DNA of 64,000 nucleotides, from NCBI GenBank assembly GCA_018713255.1, contig DVFL01000002.1, forward strand, positions 62,001 to 126,000, written 5' to 3'. Source of the stretch: Candidatus Cottocaccamicrobium excrementipullorum. GTDB lineage: Bacteria; Bacillota; Clostridia; Lachnospirales; Lachnospiraceae. A program made the translations under genes and the position numbers. The notes under the pieces are model-generated. The model was not told where the DNA came from and ran no database searches. It was given only the letters and a program-made list of their open reading frames with translations. Shown one piece after another: positions 15,824 through 25,610 of the stretch (within the stretch, counting starts at the first letter, position 1; each line of letters opens with the position of its first letter).

Positions 15824-16867
15824 TCAGGAAACGGGTTGATCCAGATAACTTTTGCGAAGCTGTCCGCAGGCTCCGTTAATATCCCGGCCCATTTCCCTTC
15901 TAATAGTAACATTTATCCCGTTTTTTTCAAGCAGATTTTTAAATGCCTGGATAGACCGATGATCAGACTGCACATAATCCCTTTCCTTTATGGGATTAAC
16001 CGGGATCAGGTTCACATGGCCGTGCTGACCTTTCAGCAGCTTAGCCAAAGCCATGGCCTCTTCTGGAGTATCGTTCACCCCTCTCACCAGACTGTACTCA
16101 AAAGTCAGCCGTCGCCCGGTTTTTACAAAATACTGGTGGCAGGCCGCCAATACATCCTTAAGAAGATACCGGTTGGCAATCGGCATCAAAGTCTTTCTCA
16201 CCTGATCATTGGGCGCATGAAGAGATAACGCCAGCGTAACGGAAAGGCCTTCCTCAGACAGCTTTTCAATTCCCGGTACAATCCCGCAGGTAGATACGGT
16301 AATGCTTCTCTGGCTGATATTCAATCCCTGCTCATCACTCAGCAGACGGATAAACCGAACCAAATTGTCATAATTATCCATCGGTTCACCGGAACCCATC
16401 ACCACCACATTATCCACCCGTTCTCCCGTATCCTTCTGAATCTGATAAACCTGATCCAACATTTCCGAAGGCAGCAGGTTTCTCTCCAGCCCATCCAAGG
16501 TAGAGGCGCAGAAGCGGCAGCCCATTCGGCAGCCCACCTGAGAAGAAATGCATACAGAATTGCCGTGTTTATATTTCATCCATACGCTTTCAATCACATT
16601 TCCATCGGCAAGAGAAAACAAGTATTTTCTGGTCCCGTCAATTTTAGAAACCAGAATCCTCTCCGGCTTGAGACGGGTAATAAAATACCGTTCCTTCAGA
16701 CTCTGCCTGTCCTTGATGGAAAGATTAGTCATCTGATCAAATTCATCTGCCAGCTTTCCATGAAGCCATTGAAAAATCTGCTTTCCCCGAAAGGAAGCCA
16801 TTCCCATCTCCTTAAGCTCCTGGGTCAGCTCCTGAAGCGTAAGAGATTTAATATCCTTCTTATCCAT
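15824..16867 (-). CDS. rlmN: 23S rRNA A2503 / tRNA A37 C2-methyltransferase RlmN
   Basis: A radical-SAM enzyme that methylates C2 of A2503 in 23S rRNA and A37 in some tRNAs. The 347 residues carry the cluster motif CRMGCRFCAST, the GEPMDN segment and the substrate-bridging cysteine late in the chain (ACGQL). The ATG at 16867 (MDKKDIKS) was preferred over an upstream in-frame start because GAAGGAGAA is 5-6 nt before it. It overlaps the rsmB stop as TAATG. Confidence 0.95.
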   Translation of the reverse strand: MDKKDIKSLTLQELTQELKEMGMASFRGKQIFQWLHGKLADEFDQMTNLSIKDRQSLKERYFITRLKPERILVSKIDGTRKYLFSLADGNVIESVWMKYKHGNSVCISSQVGCRMGCRFCASTLDGLERNLLPSEMLDQVYQIQKDTGERVDNVVVMGSGEPMDNYDNLVRFIRLLSDEQGLNISQRSITVSTCGIVPGIEKLSEEGLSVTLALSLHAPNDQVRKTLMPIANRYLLKDVLAACHQYFVKTGRRLTFEYSLVRGVNDTPEEAMALAKLLKGQHGHVNLIPVNPIKERDYVQSDHRSIQAFKNLLEKNGINVTIRREMGRDINGACGQLRKSYLDQPVS

Positions 16868-18207
16868 TAGTTCTCCTTCCTTCTCATGGCTGCCAGGAAA
16901 AATCCATCCCACGGACCTTTTCCCGGTAAAAACTGCATCCAGCCCTTTTCCAGGGAAGGTTCTCCCTCAAGGCTGTGCAGCCGCTGGGTAAGATCAACTG
17001 GTTCGAAGGGATAATGTTCCATAAACCATTCGGCATTCTCCTGATTTTCAGCCTGATGAATGGTGCATGTACTGTAGAGCAGCGTTCCTCCAGGTTTTAC
17101 ATACTGCCAGACCACAGAAAGAATCTGACGCTGAAGCTTTGCCAGCTCATTTGCATTTTCCTTCGTCATATGTAGCTTAATATCTGGTTTTTTCCCCAGA
17201 ATTCCCAAACCGGAGCAGGGAAGATCCGCGAAAAGAACATCTGCCTTTTCAATCATGGTTTCATCCAAGGTCAAGGCATCCCATACTTTAGTGCGAATGT
17301 TGGAAAAACCTGTCCGAAGAATATTTTCCTGAATCAGTCCGATTTTATATTCCGTAAGATCCCGGGTTTCCACCATTCCTGTTCCCTTGAGAAGGTCTGC
17401 GGCATGAAGGCTTTTTCCCCCAGGCGCTCCGCATACATCCAGCACAAAGCTTCCCGCTTTAGGACTGGCAGCAATTCCTGCAAAAACAGAACTTAAATCC
17501 TGCACCTGAATCCATCCTCGCTGAAAAGCTTCCAACGCTTCCAGATAATCATAAGATTTCAAAAGCAATACCGAATCCGCATAAGGGGAAGCTTCTGCCA
17601 GTACATTCTGCGCCTTGAGACTGGCCAGAATCTCTTCCTTCCCTGCCAAGCTGAAATTACAGCGAACCGTAAGGGGCCTCTCCTGTAAAAAGGCCTTCAG
17701 GATCTCCTCAGTCTGCTCGCTTCCCAGCTCCTTATTCCACATGTCAATTATCCAGGAGGGGACACTGTAGCGAACCGAAAGATCCGGAAGGCTTTTTCGG
17801 ATAGTGTCTTTTTCTCTGGCGATGTTTCGCAGGACACCGTTCACAAACCCCTTCAGGCCGGAAAATCTGCGCTTCACCGCCAATTTTACTGCTTCATTGC
17901 AGGCCGCTGAATGAGGAATCCGGTCCAGATACATAATCTGATAAACCGACATTCTGAGAATGGTGCGGATTACCGGTTTCATTTTCGGAACAGGAACTTT
18001 GGAATACTGGTTCAAAATATAGTCAATCTGAATCAGGTATTCCAAAGTGCCCTCCGTCAATCTGGTCACCAGGGCCCGCTCTGGCCGGGACAGGTACTGG
18101 TATTTCTCCAGCGCCTGCCTGAGCACCATGTGACTGGGCCTGCCTTTTTCCAGAATTTCCATCAGCACTTCCAAAGACAGCTCTCTGCTGTCAGCCACTT
18201 CACTCAT
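16867..18207 (-). CDS. rsmB: 16S rRNA (cytosine-967)-C5-methyltransferase RsmB
   Basis: It methylates C967 of 16S rRNA. About 446 residues: an N-terminal NusB-like RNA-binding domain (about 10-140) and a Rossmann methyltransferase domain. Visible motifs are DVCGAPGGKSLHAADL (SAM binding), DLPCSGLG (motif IV cysteine) and the catalytic STCTIHQAENQENAEWF. The ATG at 18207 has GGAGGA about 10 nt upstream; a TTG six codons earlier is in frame but lacks a site. It overlaps the metallopeptidase stop by 8 bp. Confidence 0.95.
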   Translation of the reverse strand: MSEVADSRELSLEVLMEILEKGRPSHMVLRQALEKYQYLSRPERALVTRLTEGTLEYLIQIDYILNQYSKVPVPKMKPVIRTILRMSVYQIMYLDRIPHSAACNEAVKLAVKRRFSGLKGFVNGVLRNIAREKDTIRKSLPDLSVRYSVPSWIIDMWNKELGSEQTEEILKAFLQERPLTVRCNFSLAGKEEILASLKAQNVLAEASPYADSVLLLKSYDYLEALEAFQRGWIQVQDLSSVFAGIAASPKAGSFVLDVCGAPGGKSLHAADLLKGTGMVETRDLTEYKIGLIQENILRTGFSNIRTKVWDALTLDETMIEKADVLFADLPCSGLGILGKKPDIKLHMTKENANELAKLQRQILSVVWQYVKPGGTLLYSTCTIHQAENQENAEWFMEHYPFEPVDLTQRLHSLEGEPSLEKGWMQFLPGKGPWDGFFLAAMRRKEN

Positions 18208-18916
18208 CGTTTCTTCTTCCTCCAAATAAGATTACCAGACGGAGCAGCTGCAGAATTGAGGAAGCTGCCGCCGCAACATAAGTCAGCGCCGCAGCCCCTA
18301 ACACCTCCCTGGCCTGACGCACCTCATCTTCACTGAGAATCCAGCTGTCTCCCAATATTCGCAGGGCTCTTGATGAGGCATTAAACTCCACAGGAAGAGT
18401 AACCAGCTGGAACAGCACCGCCAGGCTGAACATAATAATTCCCAGTTCTGCCAGAGGAGAACCCACTCCTCCAATAATGACTCCCAGAATAATCAAAGGG
18501 ATCGCCAGGTTGCTGCCAATATTCGCCGCCGGCACCAATGCCGTGCGGATTCTGAGAGGCGCATAGCCTCTGGCATCCTGAATCACATGCCCGCATTCAT
18601 GGGCAGCCACCCCGATTGCAGAAATTGACGTGGAGCCATACACAGAAGCCGAAAGATTTACCGTTTTAGAACGAGGATCGTAGTGATCCGTTAAATTTCC
18701 CGGCACCTGCCGCACCGCCACATCGTAAATTCCATTAGCATCCAAAATCCTTTTTGCCGCCTCAGCGCCGGTCATGCCGCTGCGGGACCAAGTTCTGGAA
18801 TATTTCCTGAAGGTGCCGTTTACCTTGGCAGATGCCCCCAAAGAAAGAATAATGCCGATCAGCACCAAAATATAGGTCCAGTCAAAATAATAATAACCCA
18901 GGCCGCCAAAATACAT
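18200..18916 (-). CDS. Membrane-anchored neutral zinc metallopeptidase (YugP-like)
   Basis: A 238-residue protein of the YugP/DUF neutral zinc metallopeptidase family. The zinc motif appears as AAHECGH (HExxH variant HECGH), with membrane segments at the N-terminus (about 11-30) and in the middle and C-terminal half (about 130-175 and 205-225). Its substrate is unknown. It is a constant neighbour of fmt and rsmB in clostridial genomes, which suggests co-expression rather than a shared pathway. It starts 5 nt after the fmt stop. Confidence 0.9.
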   Translation of the reverse strand: MYFGGLGYYYFDWTYILVLIGIILSLGASAKVNGTFRKYSRTWSRSGMTGAEAAKRILDANGIYDVAVRQVPGNLTDHYDPRSKTVNLSASVYGSTSISAIGVAAHECGHVIQDARGYAPLRIRTALVPAANIGSNLAIPLIILGVIIGGVGSPLAELGIIMFSLAVLFQLVTLPVEFNASSRALRILGDSWILSEDEVRQAREVLGAAALTYVAAAASSILQLLRLVILFGGRRNDE

Positions 18917-18921
18917 TCTTT

Positions 18922-19869
18922 TTACTGCCTCCTCTCTGCCTCAGGAAATACCGTGCCCTCAGGCACCGAATTTCCCCGCAGAAACGTTTCTGTGTCCATC
19001 CGTTTTTTCCCTTCCAGCTGAAGGGAACGGATACTTAATGTTCCCTTTCCGGTTTTTACATAAAGATGCTTTTTATCAGATTTAACTACCTGACCATTCT
19101 GCCCCTCATACTCCTCTTGAAGCACCTCTGCCTCCCAAAGCTTAAGGGTCTTTCCATTTAACTGGGTATAGGCGCTGGGCCATGGATTCAGTCCCCGGAT
19201 CAGCCGCTCAATACGCTGAGCATCCCAGCTCCAGTCGATCCATCCCATCTCTTTCGTAAGCATCTTCGCATGGCTGCTTCCTTCCTCAGGCTGAGGCACC
19301 GGAATAATACTTCCAGCCTGAAGTTTCTCCAGAGTAGACAAAATCAATGGGCCAGCCATGGCGCTGAGTTTTTCATGGAGACTTCCTCCCGTCTCCTGGG
19401 GAGAAAGCGGTACCGCCGCCTGCTCGAGCATGTCTCCAGTATCCACCCCAGCATCCATCTTCATCGTAGTAATTCCCGTCTCCTTCTCGCCGTTGATCAC
19501 CGCCCACTGAATCGGAGCAGATCCCCGATACTTGGGAAGGAGCGACGCATGAATATTGATGCAGCCATATTTGGGAATATCCAAAATCCGCTGAGGAAGA
19601 ATCTGCCCGAAAGCTACTACTACCGCCGCATCGGGAGAAAGCTCTTCCATCTGCCGGATAAATGATTCTTCCCTTGCTTTCAAAGGCTGATATACTGGAA
19701 TCCCCAGCGCAAGAGCCTTTTCCTTTACTGGTGACATCATTACGGCTTTCCCTCTGCCTTTAGGCCTGTCCGGCTGGGTAACCGCAGCAATTACCTGATG
19801 GCCGCCTTCAACCAGCGCTTCTAAAACCGGAACGGAAAAATCCGGCGTTCCCATAAATACAATTCTCAT
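18922..19869 (-). CDS. fmt: Methionyl-tRNA formyltransferase
   Basis: It formylates initiator Met-tRNA with 10-formyl-THF, the product chain fed by Fhs upstream. The 315 residues show VFMGTPDFSVPVLEAL at the N-terminus and the catalytic region INIHASLLPKYRGSAPIQWAVINGEKETGITTM (Asn, His, Asp triad of the formyltransferase fold). The C-terminal OB-like domain lies at about 205-305. GGAGGAAAGC precedes the ATG. It follows def by 34 nt, the usual def-fmt pair. Confidence 0.97.
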   Translation of the reverse strand: MRIVFMGTPDFSVPVLEALVEGGHQVIAAVTQPDRPKGRGKAVMMSPVKEKALALGIPVYQPLKAREESFIRQMEELSPDAAVVVAFGQILPQRILDIPKYGCINIHASLLPKYRGSAPIQWAVINGEKETGITTMKMDAGVDTGDMLEQAAVPLSPQETGGSLHEKLSAMAGPLILSTLEKLQAGSIIPVPQPEEGSSHAKMLTKEMGWIDWSWDAQRIERLIRGLNPWPSAYTQLNGKTLKLWEAEVLQEEYEGQNGQVVKSDKKHLYVKTGKGTLSIRSLQLEGKKRMDTETFLRGNSVPEGTVFPEAERRQ

Positions 19870-19903
19870 GCTTTCCTCCTGTTTTCATCGACTGAAGTCT
19901 GGT

Positions 19904-20404
19904 TTATTGTTCAATTGGTTCTGCCGGATCGATTTCCTCTTCCATCTCCACATCCTCCAGTTCGCCTTCCACCCGGTCCACATAAAGTTCTCCGTGAAGA
20001 TGAGCGCACTCATGACAGATCGCTCTGGCCAAAAGATCCTCGCCGGTAACCTGAATCTCTTCCATTTCCATGTTCAGCGCCCGGACGGTTACTTTCGCTG
20101 GGCGGGTAACAATTCCGGTTTTCCCGGGAACACTTAAGCAGCCCTCGTATCCGGTTTGACTTCCTTCTTCCTCCACAATTTCCGGATTAATCAACACGTA
20201 CTGATTTCCATCTTCCACGTCAATCACAACGATCTGCTTTAAAATTCCCACCTGAGGCGCCGCAAGGCCAACTCCGTTGGCTGCGTACATGGTTTCAAAC
20301 ATATCCTCAATCAGCTCTTTTGTCCGTGGGGTCATTATCTTTACCGGCTTGCACTCTTTTCTTAATATTTCATCGCCAATGGTCCTGATTTTTCTGATTG
20401 CCAT
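19904..20404 (-). CDS. def: Peptide deformylase
   Basis: It removes the N-formyl group from nascent proteins. The 166-residue metalloenzyme shows all three family motifs: GVGLAAPQVG, EGCLSVPG (metal-ligand Cys) and HECAH (HExxH). The length fits type I enzymes with an acidic C-terminal tail. AAGGGAAGGA is upstream of the ATG. It lies between priA and fmt in the conserved cluster. Confidence 0.97.
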   Translation of the reverse strand: MAIRKIRTIGDEILRKECKPVKIMTPRTKELIEDMFETMYAANGVGLAAPQVGILKQIVVIDVEDGNQYVLINPEIVEEEGSQTGYEGCLSVPGKTGIVTRPAKVTVRALNMEMEEIQVTGEDLLARAICHECAHLHGELYVDRVEGELEDVEMEEEIDPAEPIEQ

Positions 20405-20425
20405 AGTCTATTCCTTCCCTTTCTT

Positions 20426-22657
20426 CTATAAAAAGTCGAACTGCACGCCAACCTGACGGTTTAATCCTCTATGGATGAGTACAGATTCCACCTGATTTCG
20501 AATTTTTATTAGTATATCATAATTTTCGCTCTTCATATATAAAATTTTTCTGTAAATATCGTTAAGTTTGTAAATCGGTGCATTTACCGGCCCCACAGTT
20601 TGAATTTCCGGCGCTGTCTGCACCGCTTCAAAAGCAATTTTCATGGCTGAATCCACAGCCTCTTCACTGGTCCCGCCAATCAACAGCGTCATCATCACGC
20701 AAACCGGCGGATAATGGAGCATACGCCGATACTCCATCTCTTTTTCATAAAAGGCCTCATAGTCTTGGGCAGCAGCTGTTTGGATGCAGTAATGATCAGG
20801 ACTGTAGGTCTGAATCACCACATCGCCGTTTAGCTGATCTCTTCCCGCCCGCCCCGCAGCCTGGGTAAGAAGCTGAAACGTTCTCTCCCCGCAGCGATAA
20901 TCCGGTGCGTATAAGGACAAATCTGCCGCCAAAATCCCCACCAGCGTAACGCCTGGAAAATCATGGCCTTTCACGATCATCTGGGTTCCAATCAGAATAT
21001 CTGCTTCCCTTCCTCCAAAGGCAGCAAGAATAGTCTGATGCCCTCCTTTTTTTGCGGTGGTGTCCAGATCCATGCGCAGCACCCTGGCCTGGGGAAACTC
21101 TTCTTTAACCAGCGCCTCTACCTTCTCCGTTCCCGCGCCAAAGGGCGCCAGATAAGGGGAATGACAAGATGGGCAGCAGTCCGGCCTCCTGATCTGGTAC
21201 CCACAGTAATGGCAGACCAGCCGCCCGTTCTGATGGAGAGTCAAAGTCACATCACAGTGGGGACACTTAATGGCTTCTCCGCAGCTGCGGCAGGACAAAA
21301 ACCGAGAATATCCCCTCCGGTTTAAAAACAGCATAATCTGCTGGCCTTGTTCCAGCTTTTCTTCCATTAACTGTCTGAGCGGACGGCTGAACACCGATCG
21401 GTTTCCCTCTTTCAGCTCCTGCCGCATGTCCACCACCTGGACTCTGGGGAGGATGCTGTTTTTTTTCGCCCGTCTGGACAATTTAAAATAACCGTAAACA
21501 CCTTGAAGCGCTTTCGTGTACGTTTCCAGAGAAGGCGTGGCAGAGCCAAGAACCACAAAGGCTCCGCTTTGTCCGGCGCGGTACTCTGCCGCCTCTCTGG
21601 CATGATACCGGGGAGTAACCTCGCTTTTATAAGCCTGCTCGTGCTCCTCGTCAATAATAATCAATCCAAGATTGGAAAAGGGAGTAAACAGGGCGGAGCG
21701 GGGACCGATCATAATCTGAATCTCGCCTTTTTTTGCCCGTTCAAACTGATCGTACCGTTCTCCCTGAGACAACCGTGAATGAATGAAGGACACCTTACCG
21801 CCGAACTGCCGGGTAAACCGAAGCACCGTCTGATAAGTCAGAGCAATTTCCGGGATCAGCACAATCACCTGTTTTCCTTCCCCGGCTACCTGACGGATCA
21901 ATTCCAGGTACACCTCCGTTTTTCCGCTTCCGGTAATGCCGTAAAGCAGAAAAGTTTTCTGAATTCCCTGCCGGTACTGGGCCAATATTCCTGAAACCGC
22001 CGCTTTCTGCTCATCATTCAGATCAACTAATTCTCCAGAAGAAAGCTTTTCCCGGCTTTCTGAAATATCCTGCACCGGATCCCGGTAAACCAGGCGGGAA
22101 TCAACAGAAATCAATCCCTGATCTTCCAACGGCTTTAAGGCTGCCCGGGTAAGGTTCAGCTGGGTCATGGCCATTCCATAAGGGAGAACTTCTGTTTCCA
22201 GAAAACTCTTCAGCAGCCGCTCTCTGGCCCGATACTTCTTGGTTTCCGCCAGTCTGATCTGGGCTGCCAGAGTTTCCTGGTCCATCAGGCAGCGAATCCA
22301 TCGTTCTTCTTTTTGGCGCACCTGCTGTTTTACCGGCAGAACAGTGTTGAGAGCCTGGTTCATGGTACAGCCGTATCGTTCTTTCATCCACCAAGCCATC
22401 TGAATCAGCTGGGTTTCTGCCGAAACGCTTTGGGCCTTAATCCCGGCAATCGATTTCAGCTTTTCCGGGTCATACTCCGGCTGATCGGTCAGACCAACCA
22501 CGTATCCGCTGCGGAGATGATTGCCTCTTCCAAAGGGGACCTCCACCTGACATCCTGTATAAATCTGATCCTTCAGCCCCTCTGGAATCCTGTACTGGAA
22601 GGGCCTGTCCACACTCTCATGTGTTATATCAATAATCACGTCGGCAAACTTCGCCAT
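20426..22657 (-). CDS. priA: Primosomal protein N' (replication restart helicase PriA)
   Basis: A 743-residue SF2 helicase that reloads the replisome at stalled forks. In order it has the 3'-DNA-binding domain (about 1-100), Walker A GITGSGKTEVYL and a DEEH box. The paired zinc-binding cysteines follow (CRSCGEAIKCPHCDVTL, and a second set in CHYCGYQIRRPDCCPSC), then helicase motifs V/VI (GTQMIVKGHDFPGVTLVG, QAAGRAGR). The ATG at 22657 (MAKFADVIID) follows AGAGAGGA; the frame continues 17 codons upstream without a site. It overlaps the end of murF by 29 bp. Confidence 0.96.
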   Translation of the reverse strand: MAKFADVIIDITHESVDRPFQYRIPEGLKDQIYTGCQVEVPFGRGNHLRSGYVVGLTDQPEYDPEKLKSIAGIKAQSVSAETQLIQMAWWMKERYGCTMNQALNTVLPVKQQVRQKEERWIRCLMDQETLAAQIRLAETKKYRARERLLKSFLETEVLPYGMAMTQLNLTRAALKPLEDQGLISVDSRLVYRDPVQDISESREKLSSGELVDLNDEQKAAVSGILAQYRQGIQKTFLLYGITGSGKTEVYLELIRQVAGEGKQVIVLIPEIALTYQTVLRFTRQFGGKVSFIHSRLSQGERYDQFERAKKGEIQIMIGPRSALFTPFSNLGLIIIDEEHEQAYKSEVTPRYHAREAAEYRAGQSGAFVVLGSATPSLETYTKALQGVYGYFKLSRRAKKNSILPRVQVVDMRQELKEGNRSVFSRPLRQLMEEKLEQGQQIMLFLNRRGYSRFLSCRSCGEAIKCPHCDVTLTLHQNGRLVCHYCGYQIRRPDCCPSCHSPYLAPFGAGTEKVEALVKEEFPQARVLRMDLDTTAKKGGHQTILAAFGGREADILIGTQMIVKGHDFPGVTLVGILAADLSLYAPDYRCGERTFQLLTQAAGRAGRDQLNGDVVIQTYSPDHYCIQTAAAQDYEAFYEKEMEYRRMLHYPPVCVMMTLLIGGTSEEAVDSAMKIAFEAVQTAPEIQTVGPVNAPIYKLNDIYRKILYMKSENYDILIKIRNQVESVLIHRGLNRQVGVQFDFL

Positions 22658-24065
22658 CCGTTTCCTCTCTTCCCAATTCTTTGATAAGATCTGCCGCAAT
22701 CTCTCCAAGCCCCATGCTGTTAGATCCTTTAAACAACACGCTGTCTCCCTTTTTCACCACAGACCGGAGACGACTGCCCAGCTCTTCCTTGTTTGAACAC
22801 CACATGCACTCTATCTGAGAACTGCGGCCTTCCTTTTGGCTTTCCTGGATCCCTTCCTGAATTTCCCTGGACAAAGGGCCGAAAAGCAGAACTAAATCCG
22901 TCCGGCTGTCCGCTATGTATCGTCCAACCTGCCGGTGAAACTCTTTCTCTTCAGGACCCAGCTCCTTCATGTCCGCCAGCACTGCAATTCTCCTGCCTCG
23001 GGTTTCCATATCCTGCAGCACCTGGATCCCCGCTTTCATGGAAACTGGACTGGCATTATAGGAGTCGTCAATGATCGTAACGCCTCCCTCATGCCAGATC
23101 TGCTGCCGCCCCTTAAGACCAGAAAAGCTTTGAAGAGCAGCTGCCCCCTCCTCCATGGGCACTCCATTTTCCGCTGCCACCGCCAAAGCTGCCATGGCGT
23201 TGCTGATCATATGATTTCCATAAACATTAAGACGGACAGGAATTCGCTGGCCTGTTTTTCGGCAGAGCGCCGTAAAAGATGGCCTTCCTCCATCTCCTTT
23301 CACTTCAATGGCCTGATAGTCACAGCCCTCTCCCAGTCCATAAGTGATTTTTCGGATGCCGGTTCCTGGATTGACCTGACAAAGCAACGGATCATCCCCG
23401 TTCACATAGAGAATCCCCTCCGGCTTCATCCCGTCTAAAATGTGCAGTTTCTCCCGGAGAATGTTTTCCTGAGAACCCAGCTGCTCAATGTGGGCCACGC
23501 CGATATTGGTGATCACCGCCTGATTCACCTTTGCTACCATGGCAATCCGGTGCATTTCCCCAGGCTCACTCATGCCCAGTTCAATCACTCCAATCTGATC
23601 CGCCCTAGAGATTTCTGAAATCGTAATAGGCACTCCAACCTGGCTGTTGCTGTTTCCCGGAGTCTTATATACCCGGTACCCCGCAGAAAGAGCGGTCCCG
23701 ATCATTTCCCTGGTAGTGGTTTTCCCCACGCTTCCCGTAATGCCGATGATGGGAATTTCCAGCCTGTCTCTGTACCAGGCGCCAATCGCCTGGAGCGCAT
23801 CCCGGGTATCCTCCACCTGGATCCAGGCATCTGCTGAATCCATTGTCTGGCGGCGGCTGGTGAGTACTGCCGCCGCCCCGTTTCGAAAAGCCTGGTCAAT
23901 AAACTGATGACCGTCTACCCGCTCCCCCACAATGGGAACATAAAGATCTCCTTCCTTTACCTTTCTGGAATCAATGGCAATATCCAGAACCGGTCTCTCA
24001 GGATCTCCGCACAGAAGCTTTCCTCCTGCAGCGTTTACTATATCTGATACCGTTGTATGTTCCAT
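22629..24065 (-). CDS. murF: UDP-MurNAc-tripeptide:D-Ala-D-Ala ligase MurF
   Basis: It adds D-Ala-D-Ala to the UDP-MurNAc-tripeptide, the last cytoplasmic step of the peptidoglycan precursor. The 478 residues hold the N-terminal substrate domain, the ATP motif GITGSVGKTTTREM, the carbamylated-lysine region IGVIELGMSEPGEM, and the C-terminal domain with IIDDSYNASPVSM and VLADMKELG. It directly follows murE (24-nt gap) and overlaps priA, so the ligases are co-transcribed. Confidence 0.96.
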   Translation of the reverse strand: MEHTTVSDIVNAAGGKLLCGDPERPVLDIAIDSRKVKEGDLYVPIVGERVDGHQFIDQAFRNGAAAVLTSRRQTMDSADAWIQVEDTRDALQAIGAWYRDRLEIPIIGITGSVGKTTTREMIGTALSAGYRVYKTPGNSNSQVGVPITISEISRADQIGVIELGMSEPGEMHRIAMVAKVNQAVITNIGVAHIEQLGSQENILREKLHILDGMKPEGILYVNGDDPLLCQVNPGTGIRKITYGLGEGCDYQAIEVKGDGGRPSFTALCRKTGQRIPVRLNVYGNHMISNAMAALAVAAENGVPMEEGAAALQSFSGLKGRQQIWHEGGVTIIDDSYNASPVSMKAGIQVLQDMETRGRRIAVLADMKELGPEEKEFHRQVGRYIADSRTDLVLLFGPLSREIQEGIQESQKEGRSSQIECMWCSNKEELGSRLRSVVKKGDSVLFKGSNSMGLGEIAADLIKELGREETDGEVCRRDY

Positions 24066-24089
24066 AAGGATTTCCTTTCCTGCCCTTCT

Positions 24090-25574
24090 TTATTCTTTTG
24101 AAGGTTTCTCGCCGGCGTAAAGAGACTGAATCACCTGGTCAACCACTTCCCGGTCAAGAAAATGGGTGCGGACACCATTTACCTCCTGGTAATCTTCGTG
24201 TCCCTTTCCAATGATGGCAATCATGTCCCCCGGCTGTGCATGCTCAATAGCATAAGAAATAGCCTCCCGGCGGTCTGGAATTTCAAGGTACGCTCCTTTA
24301 GTCGGGATCAGGGCCTGTTTAATGTCCTCAATAATATCCTCCACCTTTTCATAGCGGGAATTATCCGCCGTGAGAATACTAAGATCCGCCATCTTGCCGG
24401 CAATCTCTCCCATGGAGTATCGTCTGTCCTTAGAACGGTTTCCGCCGCAGCCAAAAACCACCACCAGGCGCTTGGGATGATAAGCCCGAAGAGTCTGAAG
24501 CAGACTTTCCATACTTACTGCGTTATGGGCGTAATCAATAATCACCTGAAACTTTTCTGAAGCCCAGGCTATTTCCATCCGCCCGTTCACATGAATATGT
24601 TCAAGTCCTTTCAGCATCTGCTCCATAGGGAGCCCCAGGAAGCTGACGGTGCTGATGGCCGCTAATGCATTCATGGCATTAAACCGGCCGGGAATGCCTA
24701 CCTTCACCTCTGCAGAAATTCTGCCCTTAACCTGAAACTCAAGGCCCACAAAGCCATCCTGGGATACATATCGGAGATGTTCCCCCACAAAATCCCCATC
24801 CTGTTCCATAGTATATGTATAAACAGGGCAGTCAGCATTTTGTGTAATCTGTTCGAAATGTTCATCATCCCGATTGGCAATCCCGATTTTGCTCTGATTA
24901 AAGATCATGGACTTACAGTGTAAATATTCCTGAAAATCTTTATGTTCATTGGGGCCGATATGATCTGGAGACAGGTTGGTGAAAACACCGTAATCAAACT
25001 GAATTCCCCAGGTTCTGTTCAGCTTAAAGGCCTGCGATGATACTTCCATCACCACATACCGGCAGCCATTTTCCACCATGGCAGCAAAATATCGGTGAAG
25101 GTCGTAAGATTCCGGGGTGGTGTTTGCCGACGGATAAAAAGACTGCCCGTCATCAATTCCATTGGTTCCAATCATTCCCGTTTTCTGGCCGCAGGCCTCC
25201 AGCATCCCCTTGATCATATGAGTGGTGGTGGTCTTGCCCTTTGTTCCTGTAACGCCGATCACCGTTATCTTTTCTGCCGGATAACCGAACCGGGCGGCAG
25301 ACAAAAGGGCCAGGGCCTTCCTTCCGTTCTCTGTCTGAATCACCACACAGTCCTGAGGCAATTCTACAGGATGTTCCACAACGAACACCCGGCATCCTGC
25401 CTGGTAAACTGCCTGGCAGAACTGGTGAGAATCTACATTCGCCCCTTTCATGCAAACAAATACACATCCTGGAGCTGCCTTTCTGGAGTCATACACGACT
25501 TCATTTACTTCAGTCTCCAGGCTTCCCTGAAGAAGGGTACAGGAAACTTTTTTAAGCCAATCCTTAATCTTCAT
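24090..25574 (-). CDS. murE: UDP-MurNAc-dipeptide ligase MurE (probably meso-diaminopimelate adding)
   Basis: It adds the third residue of the peptide stem. The 494 residues show GVTGTKGKTTTTHM (ATP), the carbamyl-lysine region YVVMEVSSQAFKL, and the C-terminal DYAHNAVSMESLL and VFGCGGNRSKDRR. The substrate-selecting motif is DNSR instead of the DNPR of diaminopimelate enzymes. The diagnostic Arg is kept and the Lys-type DNPA is absent, so diaminopimelate is the likely substrate. It starts 36 nt after fhs. Confidence 0.95.
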   Translation of the reverse strand: MKIKDWLKKVSCTLLQGSLETEVNEVVYDSRKAAPGCVFVCMKGANVDSHQFCQAVYQAGCRVFVVEHPVELPQDCVVIQTENGRKALALLSAARFGYPAEKITVIGVTGTKGKTTTTHMIKGMLEACGQKTGMIGTNGIDDGQSFYPSANTTPESYDLHRYFAAMVENGCRYVVMEVSSQAFKLNRTWGIQFDYGVFTNLSPDHIGPNEHKDFQEYLHCKSMIFNQSKIGIANRDDEHFEQITQNADCPVYTYTMEQDGDFVGEHLRYVSQDGFVGLEFQVKGRISAEVKVGIPGRFNAMNALAAISTVSFLGLPMEQMLKGLEHIHVNGRMEIAWASEKFQVIIDYAHNAVSMESLLQTLRAYHPKRLVVVFGCGGNRSKDRRYSMGEIAGKMADLSILTADNSRYEKVEDIIEDIKQALIPTKGAYLEIPDRREAISYAIEHAQPGDMIAIIGKGHEDYQEVNGVRTHFLDREVVDQVIQSLYAGEKPSKE

Positions 25575-25610
25575 TGGACGGTCCGTCCTTCCTTTCTGCG
25601 CTATTTTCCA

